Shown here: positions 7,001-12,401 of the stretch, one piece after another
How the letters are laid out: the number at the start of each line of letters is the position of its first letter
Position numbering within the stretch: the first letter of the stretch is position 1
From: DATLCI01 sp035526435
GTDB taxonomy: Bacteria; Acidobacteriota; Terriglobia; Terriglobales; Acidobacteriaceae
Assembly (NCBI GenBank): GCA_035526435.1
Contig: DATLCI010000159.1
Coordinates: 1 to 15,462 of the forward strand
Length of the DNA: 15,462 nt
Direction of reading: 5' to 3'
Program-made: the position numbers and the translations under genes
The notes under the pieces: generated by a model
What the model was told of the DNA's origin: nothing
Seen by the model: only the letters and a program-made list of their open reading frames with translations
The model's database searches: none

Positions 7001-7888
7001 AATATCGGCGGGAATGCGGCAACCGCCTCAGTTCTGGCGGCGAATCCGACCGATTGCGGTGCAGGTCAATATGCAACCACCATCGACGCAAGTGGCAACC
7101 TCACTTGCGCCCAGGTGGACGCCAGTCAACTCTCTGGTACGAGTAACTTCGCCGTAAAGAATGCTAACAACAACTTCAGTTCGAGCCAGACTGTTACCGG
7201 CACGGTGACGGCTACTGCTTTCAGTGGACCATTGACCGGGAATGTGACCGGCAACCTCACCGGCGACGTCACCGGAAACGTGAGCGGGAATGCGGGCACG
7301 GTGACCAATGGCGTCTATACCATCGGCAACCAAACCATCGCCGGGACCAAGACCTTCACCGGATCCTTGGACGCCAGTACCGCCGCCACCACGTTGCCTA
7401 TCCGGGTCTCGAGTACTTTCCCGGCGACCTGCTCGGCTGAAAAAGAGATGTTGATCAAGACCGGCGGCGTCTCGGCCGGCCAGCAAGTCTTCCTTTGCAA
7501 CAGTACTGGCAACGGATGGAACATGGTGGGCGACGGCTTAGGCAACAACAACAACCTAAGTTTTAACCCGGTGACTATTGCAGCCAATCAGGTCAACTTG
7601 ATCAAGAACACCTGTACGACTGCTTATACCGGCGTGTATCCCGCGAACGTGGCTGGCCAGGATATTCCTATTCCGCCGGCTTCCGGATCCTTGTCGAGTA
7701 GCTCCACTCTGGTAGCGTCCGTGCTCAGCTCCACGGCAAACTCAATGCCAGCGGCTTGGGATTCCTACACCTTCCAAGCCTATGTGGACAGCACCGGCAC
7801 CAAGTCCTTCCTGCACGTCTGCAACCTCACGCTGACGAGTTTCGTTACCTCGGGCGCCATCACCTTCAATGTTCGCGCGATCAACTAA
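1058..7888 (+). CDS. Giant modular secreted fibre protein with two heptad-repeat arrays
   Basis: From ATG 1058 the product is 2276 aa (2313 if TTG 947 were used). The ATG gives a good RBS and a Sec signal peptide (GSLRASWLK, then a hydrophobic stretch to about residue 32). Residues ~50-175 are a beta-rich domain I know from many secreted acidobacterial proteins (PLWQETQN, SVPYALKSQDAETLGGLPASA). Then come a SAKLHINGR tail-fibre-type segment (~247) and FVGDGSALTNI/FTGDGSGLTGI motifs. There are five C-x16-C modules with first Cys at about 469, 700, 1169, 1842 and 2000. Heptad arrays lie at 728-1004 and 1197-1585, each followed by an NPQTIAGTKTF module. GxVT tetrapeptides, an N-A-T tract and tandem GVYTTGSY units follow. 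The C-terminal ~175 residues form a cap with paired Cys and a GNGWNMVGDG motif. There is no YadA-type anchor, S74 chaperone domain or LPXTG, so how it stays at the surface is unclear. It is probably an extended trimeric fibre, perhaps an adhesin; the function is inferred. Confidence 0.85.
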   Translation: MGSLRASWLKVCLGVGVISTTLLASSQAMKTVAASDDGATAGRAEGTDTAAKPIVPRLVKFGGGLKDITGAARTGTVALTFSLYREATGGAPLWQETQNLQLDAQGRYNVMLGAGLPLPAEIFTTNEARWLGVQVLADSEPEQPRVLLVSVPYALKSQDAETLGGLPASAYVRSDTIKGMLDASVSQRLTNTRTQAASRSIDTGIVSSSSGGTADSLPKFSATDTLVDSIITEKLVGSDLRVGIGLGATSPSAKLHINGRMVADGFDITTSAADSVHITNSHLNGSAIEANVSNTGGGQTTAVFASAESANGTGIFAVALPATGAPTDTSFGMIAYTWNPGAAILGLSVANDVGGFGGFPTFPERTGIYAGVNSSTAQPLVVQNRHASGTRLISGRNSSGTEVIGMTATGNMTATGTVTANAFVGDGSALTNITAATATNATNAVNATNANTANSALTANALATNPADCTGNGYATAIDASGNLTCVQPASTQLTDTLNLIRTNQALTQTIQPTANVTPLIVRGAAGSTSDLLDVRNSLGGTMFKIDQFGQVATMGTLSLNTGWTVRTAGNIQIGTTANSANVLMYANNAGTFQMRPADNAAATASANLNNSPLKFCGSFWDGSAAADDCWRIVNTLGAGSNPTSTLNFLHAGTPNATIGANFTGNVAAASFTGDGSGLTGITATSSSTATALATNPTDCSSGQFATTIDAQGNLGCAAIQQSDVAGLSALSTAVTGLQTDVTGLQTTITNQGTAISGLQSTATSLGTAITGLTSDVSGLQTTVTSQGTAITGLQTSVSGLSADLTALTGTVTTQGTAITGLSSDVSGLQTTVTSQGTAISGLQTTVTSQGTAITGLTSDVSGLQTTVANQGTSITGLSGSVSTLSSDLTALTGTVSTQGSSITSLNTSVSGLQTSVTGLSTDVSGLQTTVGNQATSITSLNGSVSALQADVSGLQTAVAGQSGAITTLNGSVSGLQTSVSSLNTTVGTLQIDLGTLQTSVSNLGSSYVDLSNPQTIAGTKTFSATIAGSISGNAATATLAANSGLLNGKADSAFEQLASKNAASGYAGLNAAGQIAAAQAAANTAFTNADNAFTAKQTLAAASAAAASLNMDAGTAPTTPAQGDIWNEGGVLKVRIDGTTTKTVAYTDSASSGNATTATSLAADPTDCSSGQFATTIDAQGNLGCAAIQQSDVAGLSALSSAVTTLQSDVSGLQTTVSSQGTSITSLQGDVTGLQTTVGSQATSITSLNTSVGGLQTSVTGLTTDLTALTGTVTTQGTTISGLQTTVTSQGTAISGLTSDVSGLQTTVSGQGTAITGLQTTVTSQGTAITGLTSDVSGLQTTVTGQGTAITGLQTSVSGLSTDLTALTGTVTTQGTAISGLQTTVSSQGTAITGLTSDVSGLQTTVSAQGTAISGLTSDVSGLQSTVTSQGTAISGLQTTVTNQGTAITGLTSDVSGLQTTVTSQGTAITGLTSDVSGLQTTVAGQGTSISTLTSDLSTLSGTVAGQGTSISTLTSDLSTLSATVSGQGTSISGLQTAVTGQAASITSLNGSVSGLQTSVTSLNSSVSTLQSDVGALQTSVSNLGGSYVDLSNPQTIAGTKTFSSTIAGSISGNAATATLAANSSLLNGKADSAFEQLASKNVASGYAGLDASGQIAPAQAAANTAFNNADNAFTAKQTFAPATTGAASVNIDAGTAPTSPLQGDIWNEGGVLKVRIDGTTTKTLAYTDSSLSGGTFTGDVIGNLTGNVNGNVTGDLTGNVTGDVTGNVSGNAGTVTNGVYTTGSYADPVWITSLNATKITGTVANATNAVNATNATNATSATNATNATNATQLAANPADCAAGQYATTIAANGDLTCAAVAFSQLSGTSNIAVNNANNNFSASQTVTGTVTASAFVGPLTGNVSGDVTGNVSGNAATVTNGVYTTGSYADPAFITSLAGSKITGNISGNAATVTNGVYTTGSYANPAFITSLAGSKITGNIGGNAATASVLAANPTDCGAGQYATTIDASGNLTCAQVDASQLSGTSNFAVKNANNNFSSSQTVTGTVTATAFSGPLTGNVTGNLTGDVTGNVSGNAGTVTNGVYTIGNQTIAGTKTFTGSLDASTAATTLPIRVSSTFPATCSAEKEMLIKTGGVSAGQQVFLCNSTGNGWNMVGDGLGNNNNLSFNPVTIAANQVNLIKNTCTTAYTGVYPANVAGQDIPIPPASGSLSSSSTLVASVLSSTANSMPAAWDSYTFQAYVDSTGTKSFLHVCNLTLTSFVTSGAITFNVRAIN
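3134..4507 (+). repeat. Duplicated module, copy 1 (Cys module + heptads + NPQTIAGTKTF domain)
   Basis: The unit runs from LATNPTDC to KTVAYTDS. It contains a C-x16-C module, the 39-heptad array, and a ~145-residue globular segment that includes NPQTIAGTKTF, LLNGKADSAFEQLASKN and GDIWNEGGVLKVRIDG. Outside the heptads it is 543 bp long, exactly as in copy 2. Confidence 0.9.
3239..4069 (+). repeat. Heptad array 1 (39 uninterrupted heptads)
   Basis: From LSALSTAV to the SNL before GSSY, I can read 39 consecutive seven-residue units without a skip or stutter. Typical units are SGLQTTV, TSQGTAI and TGLTSDV. V or I sits at position 7 and L or Q at position 3, the 3/4 spacing of a coiled-coil core. 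Only A, D, G, I, L, N, Q, S, T and V occur, and every Asp is at position 6. Confidence 0.95.
4646..5812 (+). repeat. Heptad array 2 (55 uninterrupted heptads)
   Basis: From LSALSSAV to the SNL before GGSY there are 55 consecutive units of the same types and the same ten-residue alphabet as array 1. Units with Gln at position 3 (xxQGTxI) are scattered among units with Leu there, and all 13 Asp are at position 6. The DNA repeats are imperfect through synonymous changes, except for a recent-looking 63-bp duplication at 5510-5635. Confidence 0.95.
5510..5635 (+). repeat. 63-bp tandem duplication (3 heptads, 2 copies)
   Basis: Units 5510-5572 and 5573-5635 both encode AGQGTSI-STLTSDL-STLS(G/A)TV, except that the last heptad differs at one residue. 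The nucleotide sequence is identical over a long stretch around each unit start, in contrast to the synonymous divergence elsewhere in the array. Confidence 0.85.
6275..6382 (+). repeat. GxVT tetrapeptide tract (9 units)
   Basis: Nine consecutive 12-bp units encode GDVI, GNLT, GNVN, GNVT, GDLT, GNVT, GDVT, GNVS and GNAG. Shorter versions starting at GPLT recur at 6752 and 7226. Each leads into a GNA(A/G)TVTNGVYT segment. Confidence 0.9.
6476..6556 (+). repeat. N-A-T tripeptide tract (9 units)
   Basis: Nine consecutive triplets read NAT, with one NAV and one SAT variant, just before the fourth C-x16-C module. A looser Asn/Ala/Thr-rich tract (about 2363-2440) precedes the first Cys module. Codons vary (AAC/AAT, GCC/GCT/GCG/GCA), so the tract looks maintained at protein level. 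Confidence 0.9.
6560..6775 (+). repeat. 216-bp Cys/QLSGTSN module, copy 1
   Basis: This unit encodes LAANPADC, a second Cys 17 residues later, SQLSGTSNIAV, NNNFSASQTVTGTVTASAF and GPLTGNVS. It aligns without gaps to 7034-7249. Confidence 0.85.
6800..7009 (+). repeat. 105-bp tandem repeat (2 copies)
   Basis: Copies at 6800-6904 and 6905-7009 each encode 35 residues beginning GNAATVTNGVYTTGSYA. They are near-identical in protein (Asp/Asn and Ser/Gly changes). A partial third unit (GNAATAS) starts at about 7010, and a more divergent relative (PVWITSLNATKITG) lies near 6371-6470. Confidence 0.9.
7034..7249 (+). repeat. 216-bp Cys/QLSGTSN module, copy 2
   Basis: This unit encodes LAANPTDC, a second Cys 17 residues later, SQLSGTSNFAV, NNNFSSSQTVTGTVTATAF and GPLTGNVT. 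It lies 474 bp from copy 1 with no length difference. Confidence 0.85.
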
Positions 7889-7938
7889 GCGCGCTCGCGC
7901 GGACGCCCCCGGGATCAGAGAATGTTCGCTGCAACCAG

Positions 7939-7966
7939 AAAAGCCTCCCGCAAGGGAGGCTTTTTT
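7939..7966. terminator. Bidirectional Rho-independent terminator
   Basis: GCCTCCC (7943-7949) pairs with GGGAGGC (7954-7960) around a GCAA tetraloop. It is flanked by AAAA on the left and TTTTTT on the right, so the stem extends by A-T pairs and works from both sides. It lies 50 nt after the giant gene's stop and 20 nt before the stop end of the convergent ATPase gene. Confidence 0.93.
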
Positions 7967-7985
7967 CTATTTAGCGGAAACGGTG

Positions 7986-8744
7986 TTACTTCGCCGCCAT
8001 GTGTTCTTTGCGTTCGTCTTTGGAGACCACGCCGTCGCGGATGTGGATCACCCGATGCGCGTATTCCGCGATGTCATGCTCGTGCGTGACCAGGACGATG
8101 GTGTTGCCCTTGCGATGCAGGTCATCGAACAACGCCATGATCTCGTTACCGGTCTGGGAGTCGAGGTTACCAGTCGGTTCGTCGGCCAGGATGATGGAAG
8201 GGCTGTTCACCAGGGCGCGAGCAATAGCCACGCGTTGGCGCTGACCACCGGATAGCTCATTCGGCTTATGGTTCATGCGCGATTCCAGGTCCACCATGCG
8301 CAGCGCTTCTTTGGCGCGCTCAATGCGCTGGTCGGCCGGGGTACCGTTGTAGATCAATGGCAATTCGACGTTGTGAAGGGCGGTGGCGCGGGCCAGCAGG
8401 TTGAAGGTCTGGAAGACGAAGCCGATCTCCTTGTTGCGGATGCGGGCCAGTTCATCGTCATCCAGATCGCTCACTAAGTGGCCATTCAGCCAGTATTTGC
8501 CGGCGGAAGGCGAGTCCAGGCAGCCGATAAGGTTCATCAAGGTTGACTTGCCGGAGCCCGACGGGCCCATGATGGCGACATATTCGTTGCGCTCAATGGT
8601 CAGGTTCACGCCACGCAGGGCATGCACCTTCTCGGCGCCCATTTCGTATGTCTTCCACAGCTCCTGGACGCTGATCATCGTGTCGCTGGATGGGGTCATA
8701 AACTTTTCCTCGCGGATCTCTTGTACTGGCGCCAAAGTGACCAT
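7986..8744 (-). CDS. ABC transporter ATP-binding protein, MacB/LolD type
   Basis: The 252-aa protein is the nucleotide-binding subunit of an ABC transporter working at the inner membrane. Visible motifs are Walker A GPSGSGKST (60-68), Q-loop Gln112 (FQTFNLL), signature LSGGQRQR (164-171), Walker B IILADEP (184-190) with the TGNLD D-loop, and H-loop His221 (VTHEHD). The FQTFNLL and LADEPTGNLD forms are typical of the MacB/LolD/FtsE group, whose permeases are FtsX-like. The start at 8744 has AAGGAG with 6-nt spacing. An internal ATG at 8699 (MTPSSDTM) also has a GAGGA site 7 nt away and gives the more usual family length, so both are possible. It lies 99 nt downstream of the adaptor gene on the same strand and is last before the terminator. 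No permease gene is adjacent. The substrate cannot be told from sequence. Confidence 0.95.
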   Translation of the reverse strand: MVTLAPVQEIREEKFMTPSSDTMISVQELWKTYEMGAEKVHALRGVNLTIERNEYVAIMGPSGSGKSTLMNLIGCLDSPSAGKYWLNGHLVSDLDDDELARIRNKEIGFVFQTFNLLARATALHNVELPLIYNGTPADQRIERAKEALRMVDLESRMNHKPNELSGGQRQRVAIARALVNSPSIILADEPTGNLDSQTGNEIMALFDDLHRKGNTIVLVTHEHDIAEYAHRVIHIRDGVVSKDERKEHMAAK

Positions 8745-8843
8745 TGAACTCTCCTTGCGGGCAGAAACCCGTTCCCTGGTGATAAAGAACGTAGGGGAAA
8801 GACGGTTTGTTCCAGCTTTTTAGACTGCCTTGGGGTCAGTTCG

Positions 8844-10223
8844 TTAGGATTTTTCGTCCTCTTTTTTGCCGGCTTCCTTATCTTCTTTGACGCTGGCGCC
8901 GTTCTTTAATGTTCTCAGCACTTTATAGCTGCCGGTGACGATCTTGTCCTTCTCCGTCAAACCTTCCAGGACTTCGATCTCCGTGCTGCCGGTTATGCCC
9001 GTCTTTACCGGGACGAACTTAACCTTCTTGCCTTCAAGCTTGAAGACGCCTTGGATCTCTTCATCCTTTTTACCAGCTTTTGCCGTCTCCGGGGGCGGGG
9101 CCTGAGCCGCTTTCTTGTCCTTAGGATTGGTTTCGAGTTCCTTGGCGGTGCGGATGGTCAACGCCTGGATGGGGATAGACAACACATCGTTCTTCGACGC
9201 AGTTGTGATCTTCGCAGTGGCGGAAAGGCCGGGACGCAGGTTCTCCGGCGGCGAATCCAAGGTCACCACGACCTTGAAATCCTTGGCTTCCTGGCTGCCG
9301 GAAGTAGTCTGGGTGGTGGCCAACCCGCTGGAACGCAGGACGGCATTGTTGCCGATCTCGCTGACCTTGCCCTTAAAGGTTTTGTCCGGGATGGCGTCGA
9401 TCTTTACTTCGGCGGGCTGGCCCAGCTTCACATTGACGATGTCGGTCTCATCCACCTTCACTTCCGCGGTGATCACGGACATGTCCGCAATGGTCATGAG
9501 CAAGCTGCCCGGTGAATTCTGGATGCCGACGACTACGCTCTCACCTTCGCGCACGGGCAGGTTGGTTACCACGCCGTCATATGGGGCCAGGTAGGTCGTC
9601 TTGCTGAGCTGGTCAGAGGCGCGGGTCAAAGTGGCTTGCGCCTGGGCAATGCGTCCGGTGGCGGAATCCATCTGCGCCTTGGCTTGGGCCACGCGGGACT
9701 GCGCCTGGGCTACCTGGGCGGCGGCCACTTCCGCGGCCGCCTTGCGCAGGTCAAATTCAGATTTCGCGATCAACTGCGCCTTGTAGAGGCCTTCGGCCCG
9801 TTCAAAATCAAGCCGGGCGCGGTCCGCGTCAGCTTTCGCGCGGTTCAAGTCGGCTTGGGCGGTGCGCACGCCTGCATCGGCTGCTTGAGCATCCGTGCGG
9901 TTCGCGCCCACTGAGGCGCGTTGGGCGGCAACGTCGGCGGCCGATTGCACGTTCTCAAGCTGCGCCAGAAGCTGGCCGCGCTTTACGTGCTCGCCTTCCT
10001 TCACATAGATCTTCAAGATTTTGCCGAAGGCATTCGCGCCCACGTTGACATAGGTCTTCGGCTTGATCTCTCCGGACGCACTTACCACCGTGGCCAGGTC
10101 ACGTTTCATGACCTCGCCGGTCTGGACGGGAATCGCGTTCCGGCTACCCGCGGTGGCGGTGAAGAAAACTATGGCGGCGAGGACGATCACGCCCAATCCG
10201 ATAAAGATGTATTTCTTATTCAT
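8844..10223 (-). CDS. Periplasmic adaptor (membrane fusion) protein, MacA/HlyD-like
   Basis: The 459-aa protein probably links an inner-membrane transporter to an outer-membrane channel. Residues 5-23 form one membrane anchor after NKK. Two lipoyl half-motifs flank (about 55-90, GKILKIYVKEGEHVKRGQLL; and 208-232, YLAPYDGVVTNLPVREGE) an Ala/Gln-rich alpha-helical hairpin at ~91-205. A beta-barrel region follows (~250-350, EVKVDETDIVNVKLGQPAEV), then a membrane-proximal domain (TGSTEIEVLEGLTEKD). A Lys/Pro-rich insert lies at ~373-395 and a charged Lys/Glu tail ends the protein. The start at 10223 has GAGGT 9 nt upstream. The ATPase gene downstream indicates a tripartite ABC efflux or export pump rather than an RND pump, though adaptor sequence alone does not separate them. 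There is no permease and no TolC-like gene in the window. Confidence 0.93.
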   Translation of the reverse strand: MNKKYIFIGLGVIVLAAIVFFTATAGSRNAIPVQTGEVMKRDLATVVSASGEIKPKTYVNVGANAFGKILKIYVKEGEHVKRGQLLAQLENVQSAADVAAQRASVGANRTDAQAADAGVRTAQADLNRAKADADRARLDFERAEGLYKAQLIAKSEFDLRKAAAEVAAAQVAQAQSRVAQAKAQMDSATGRIAQAQATLTRASDQLSKTTYLAPYDGVVTNLPVREGESVVVGIQNSPGSLLMTIADMSVITAEVKVDETDIVNVKLGQPAEVKIDAIPDKTFKGKVSEIGNNAVLRSSGLATTQTTSGSQEAKDFKVVVTLDSPPENLRPGLSATAKITTASKNDVLSIPIQALTIRTAKELETNPKDKKAAQAPPPETAKAGKKDEEIQGVFKLEGKKVKFVPVKTGITGSTEIEVLEGLTEKDKIVTGSYKVLRTLKNGASVKEDKEAGKKEDEKS

Positions 10224-10378
10224 TTCGGTCAGACCTCTACCTGCGGATTCCAGGCTAGCTTCAAGATTTTGCTTTTCCCAGAGTAAATACGAGAGATTTC
10301 ACCCGTAAGTTTCACTTAAACAAGGGCTGATGGCATTTTCCCAAGGCCTTCACGACGCGCCGGTTCCGGCATTCCTGC

Positions 10379-10402
10379 AAGTGCGGTAAAAATGCCGCAC
10401 TT
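10379..10402 (+). terminator. Orphan terminator-like hairpin
   Basis: AAGTGCGG (10379-10386) pairs perfectly with CCGCACTT (10395-10402) around an A-rich 8-nt loop, and T continues to 10404. It ends no known + strand gene: the adaptor gene on its left runs the other way. It could end a small RNA or be an operator-like dyad. Confidence 0.35.
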
Positions 10403-10549
10403 TTACTTCTCCATCTGGAGGGGACACGACCCCCGATTAGAGCGTGACAAGTGGCCCTCGGCATACCCCTGGCGGCCAGGCAATGCGGCTTAAATGACTG
10501 AGCCTGCAAGGTTTGTGACGAGCGGACCCCCATTGACGCCCTTGCGTCC

Positions 10550-10578
10550 TTGCATTTGGAATCATTCGCACATAGAAT
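10550..10578 (+). promoter_or_regulatory. Candidate sigma-70-type promoter of the GWxTD operon
   Basis: TAGAAT at 10573-10578 matches 5 of 6 of the -10 consensus. TTGCAT at 10550-10555 is a weak -35 at 17-nt spacing. The start of transcription would fall near 10585, about 40 nt before the ATG. Confidence 0.4.
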
Positions 10579-10623
10579 TTATGCACCCGGAGTGTCCCTC
10601 CGTTCATTCAGGAGCAATCATCT

Positions 10624-12339
10624 ATGCGTTCCACCCCCCGTTCCCGTGGCTTTTTGGTAGCGATCACTTTTCTAGCATTCTGGATCGCCGCCAGCGCCCA
10701 GAAGCCCGCGCCTCCTGCGGCCGAGCCGGAGAAGGATCCGCTCAAGCGGGAACTCTCAGAAGAGCAAAAACAGCGAAATGCTAAGTCCTTCAGGAAGGAA
10801 GTCAGCGACACCTATAAGAAGTGGCTGGAGAACGACGTAAAGTGGATCATCAGCGGCGAAGAGCTCACCGCTTTCAAGCAGCTATCGAACGACGAAGAAC
10901 GGGATCAATTCATTGAGCAGTTCTGGCTGCGCCGCGACCCCACCCCGGACACGGTGGAGAATGAATTCCGCGAAGAGCATTACCGCCGCATAGCTTACGC
11001 GAATGAACATTTTGCCTCCGGCATCGCCGGCTGGCGTACCGACCGCGGCCGTATCTATGTGATCTTTGGCGCGCCGGACACCATTGATTCTCACCCCAGC
11101 GGTGGTACCTACAACCGTCCTTACGAGGAAGGTGGCGGAACCACTTCCGTTTATCCGTTTGAGACCTGGCGATATCGCTATCTTGAAGGAATTGGCCAGG
11201 AGATAGAGATCGAGTTCGTCGACGACTGTGGTTGCGGCAAGTACGAGATGACGATGGACCGCTCAAAGAAAGACGCACTTCTGACTGTGCCGAACGCCGG
11301 CCTTACCCAGTATGAAGAGATGGGTCTTTCTAATAAAGCTGATAGGTTCAGCCGAGGCGGGGAACGGATCGGACAGGGGCCATTCAATTCCAACGACCAG
11401 AGCAAGATGTTTGACCGCATGGACTTGTTCTATAAGTTGAACCGTCCTCCGGCGGTTAAATTCCGTGACTTGGAAGAAGTGGTCTCCCACAAGATCCGCT
11501 TCAACAACATGCCGTTCGATTACCGCGTCGACTTTGTGAAGGTGACCGAAGACACCATCCTCGTTCCCATCACCATCCAGCTCAAGAACAAGGACATCAC
11601 CTTTGTCGAAAAGGATGGCGTGGCCCGCGGCACCGTGAATATTTTCGGCCGCGTCTCCACCTTGACCGGACGCGTGGCGCAGACCTTTGAAGACACCGTC
11701 CAGGTAGACGTTCCTTCCGCGCTGCTGGCTAAGACGGTTGAGAACATGTCCGTGTACTGGAAGGCGTTGCCCTTGCGCAGCGGACGCTATCGCCTGGACA
11801 TCGTCGTGAAAGACGTGGGCAGCGGCGAAGGCCGTTTAGGCAGCACCTCCAGGGGCCTCATCGTTCCGAACATGGGTGAAGACCGCGGCTTGATGGCCAG
11901 CAGCTTGATCCTGGCCGACCAGCTCGAGAAGGTACCCACCCGCAGCGTGGGCGCAGGCAACTTCGTGATTGGCACCACCAAGGTGCGTCCTCGGGTTGAT
12001 TCTTCTGACGGCAAGCCCGCCAGCTTCAAACGCAACCAGAAACTTAACTTCTGGATGCAGGTCTACAACCTGGGGGTGGACCAGGCGACCAACAAATCGT
12101 CCGCCGAATTCCAGTATGAGATCTTCAAGCTCAGTCCGGACGCCAAGACCGGCGAATCCGTGATGAAGACGAAAGAGACTACCACTGATCTCGGCAACAC
12201 CGGCGACCAGGTGACGCTGGAAAAGTCCATGTCCCTCGCCAGCCTGGAGCCCGGCCTGTATAAGGTAGTGGTGAAGGTGAACGACAACGTTTCCAAGCAG
12301 GTTATGATCCCGTCGGAGGCCAAATTCAGGGTCGAGTGA
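10624..12339 (+). CDS. GWxTD domain-containing exported protein
   Basis: The 571-aa protein starts at ATG 10624, with AGGAG 9 nt upstream. It has a Sec signal peptide (RSTPRSRG, a hydrophobic core, likely cleavage ASA|Q at 25/26), then a Pro/Ala/Glu linker. Residues ~55-210 carry the family's defining motif GWRTD at 136-140, followed by RIYVIFGAPD (143-152) and YPFETWRYRY (177-186). That matches the GWxTD domain family, which is found in Acidobacteria, Bacteroidetes relatives and others and is of unknown function. The C-terminal half (~290-571) is beta-rich, with repeated strands such as DTILVPITIQLKNKD and a final LEPGLYKVVVKVND segment like an Ig-type fold. It lies in an operon with the next gene (62 nt to its preferred ATG). 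It is expected in the periplasm or at the outer membrane; no lipobox is seen. Confidence 0.9.
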   Translation: MRSTPRSRGFLVAITFLAFWIAASAQKPAPPAAEPEKDPLKRELSEEQKQRNAKSFRKEVSDTYKKWLENDVKWIISGEELTAFKQLSNDEERDQFIEQFWLRRDPTPDTVENEFREEHYRRIAYANEHFASGIAGWRTDRGRIYVIFGAPDTIDSHPSGGTYNRPYEEGGGTTSVYPFETWRYRYLEGIGQEIEIEFVDDCGCGKYEMTMDRSKKDALLTVPNAGLTQYEEMGLSNKADRFSRGGERIGQGPFNSNDQSKMFDRMDLFYKLNRPPAVKFRDLEEVVSHKIRFNNMPFDYRVDFVKVTEDTILVPITIQLKNKDITFVEKDGVARGTVNIFGRVSTLTGRVAQTFEDTVQVDVPSALLAKTVENMSVYWKALPLRSGRYRLDIVVKDVGSGEGRLGSTSRGLIVPNMGEDRGLMASSLILADQLEKVPTRSVGAGNFVIGTTKVRPRVDSSDGKPASFKRNQKLNFWMQVYNLGVDQATNKSSAEFQYEIFKLSPDAKTGESVMKTKETTTDLGNTGDQVTLEKSMSLASLEPGLYKVVVKVNDNVSKQVMIPSEAKFRVE

Positions 12340-12389
12340 TCGCAAGCAATTTTTTTACTGAGGTTCGTCCAAGCAGGAAGAACGAAGGT

Positions 12390-12394
12390 AGAGG
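12390..12394 (+). promoter_or_regulatory. Ribosome binding site that decides the barrel gene's start
   Basis: AGAGG sits 7 nt before ATG 12402, and starting there places a clean signal peptide at the N-terminus. The upstream in-frame GTG at 12336 overlaps the previous stop (GTGA) and would add 22 polar residues before the signal peptide. Confidence 0.5.
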
Positions 12395-12401
12395 CGCTGC
12401 C

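Larger units (their letters stand above)
10224..10623. other. Divergent intergenic region, 400 bp
   Basis: This gap separates the - strand adaptor gene from the + strand GWxTD gene and should hold both promoters. It contains a likely + strand promoter (10550-10578), a terminator-like hairpin (10379-10402) and a small dyad GCCGG-TT-CCGGC (10359-10370). I find no convincing coding sequence or RNA gene, and no clear - strand promoter. Confidence 0.6.

Noticed and set aside
1054..7587. Many long open frames on the - strand and in other + frames inside the giant gene (for example 1880-2701, 2707-3309 and 4990-5442).
   Set aside because: They mirror the repetitive, Gly/Thr/Ser-rich codons of the real gene, are themselves low-complexity, lack RBS support and match no family I recognise.
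1..7888. A prophage, because of the tail-fibre-type motifs.
   Set aside because: No capsid, terminase, tail assembly, lysis or integrase genes are present, and the giant protein has a Sec signal peptide.
7340..7888. A YadA-type trimeric autotransporter anchor or an S74 chaperone domain at the giant protein's C-terminus.
   Set aside because: The last residues do not show the four-strand anchor pattern, and no intramolecular chaperone motif is visible. The end is a compact Cys-containing domain finishing in FNVRAIN.
10312..10533. A 73-codon - strand frame in the divergent intergenic region.
   Set aside because: It has no clear RBS, an Arg/Cys/His-rich composition typical of chance frames, and it overlaps the hairpin and dyads.
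12336..12401. GTG at 12336 as the barrel gene's start, overlapping the previous stop (GTGA).
   Set aside because: It would put 22 polar, charged residues before a normal signal peptide. ATG 12402 has its own RBS.
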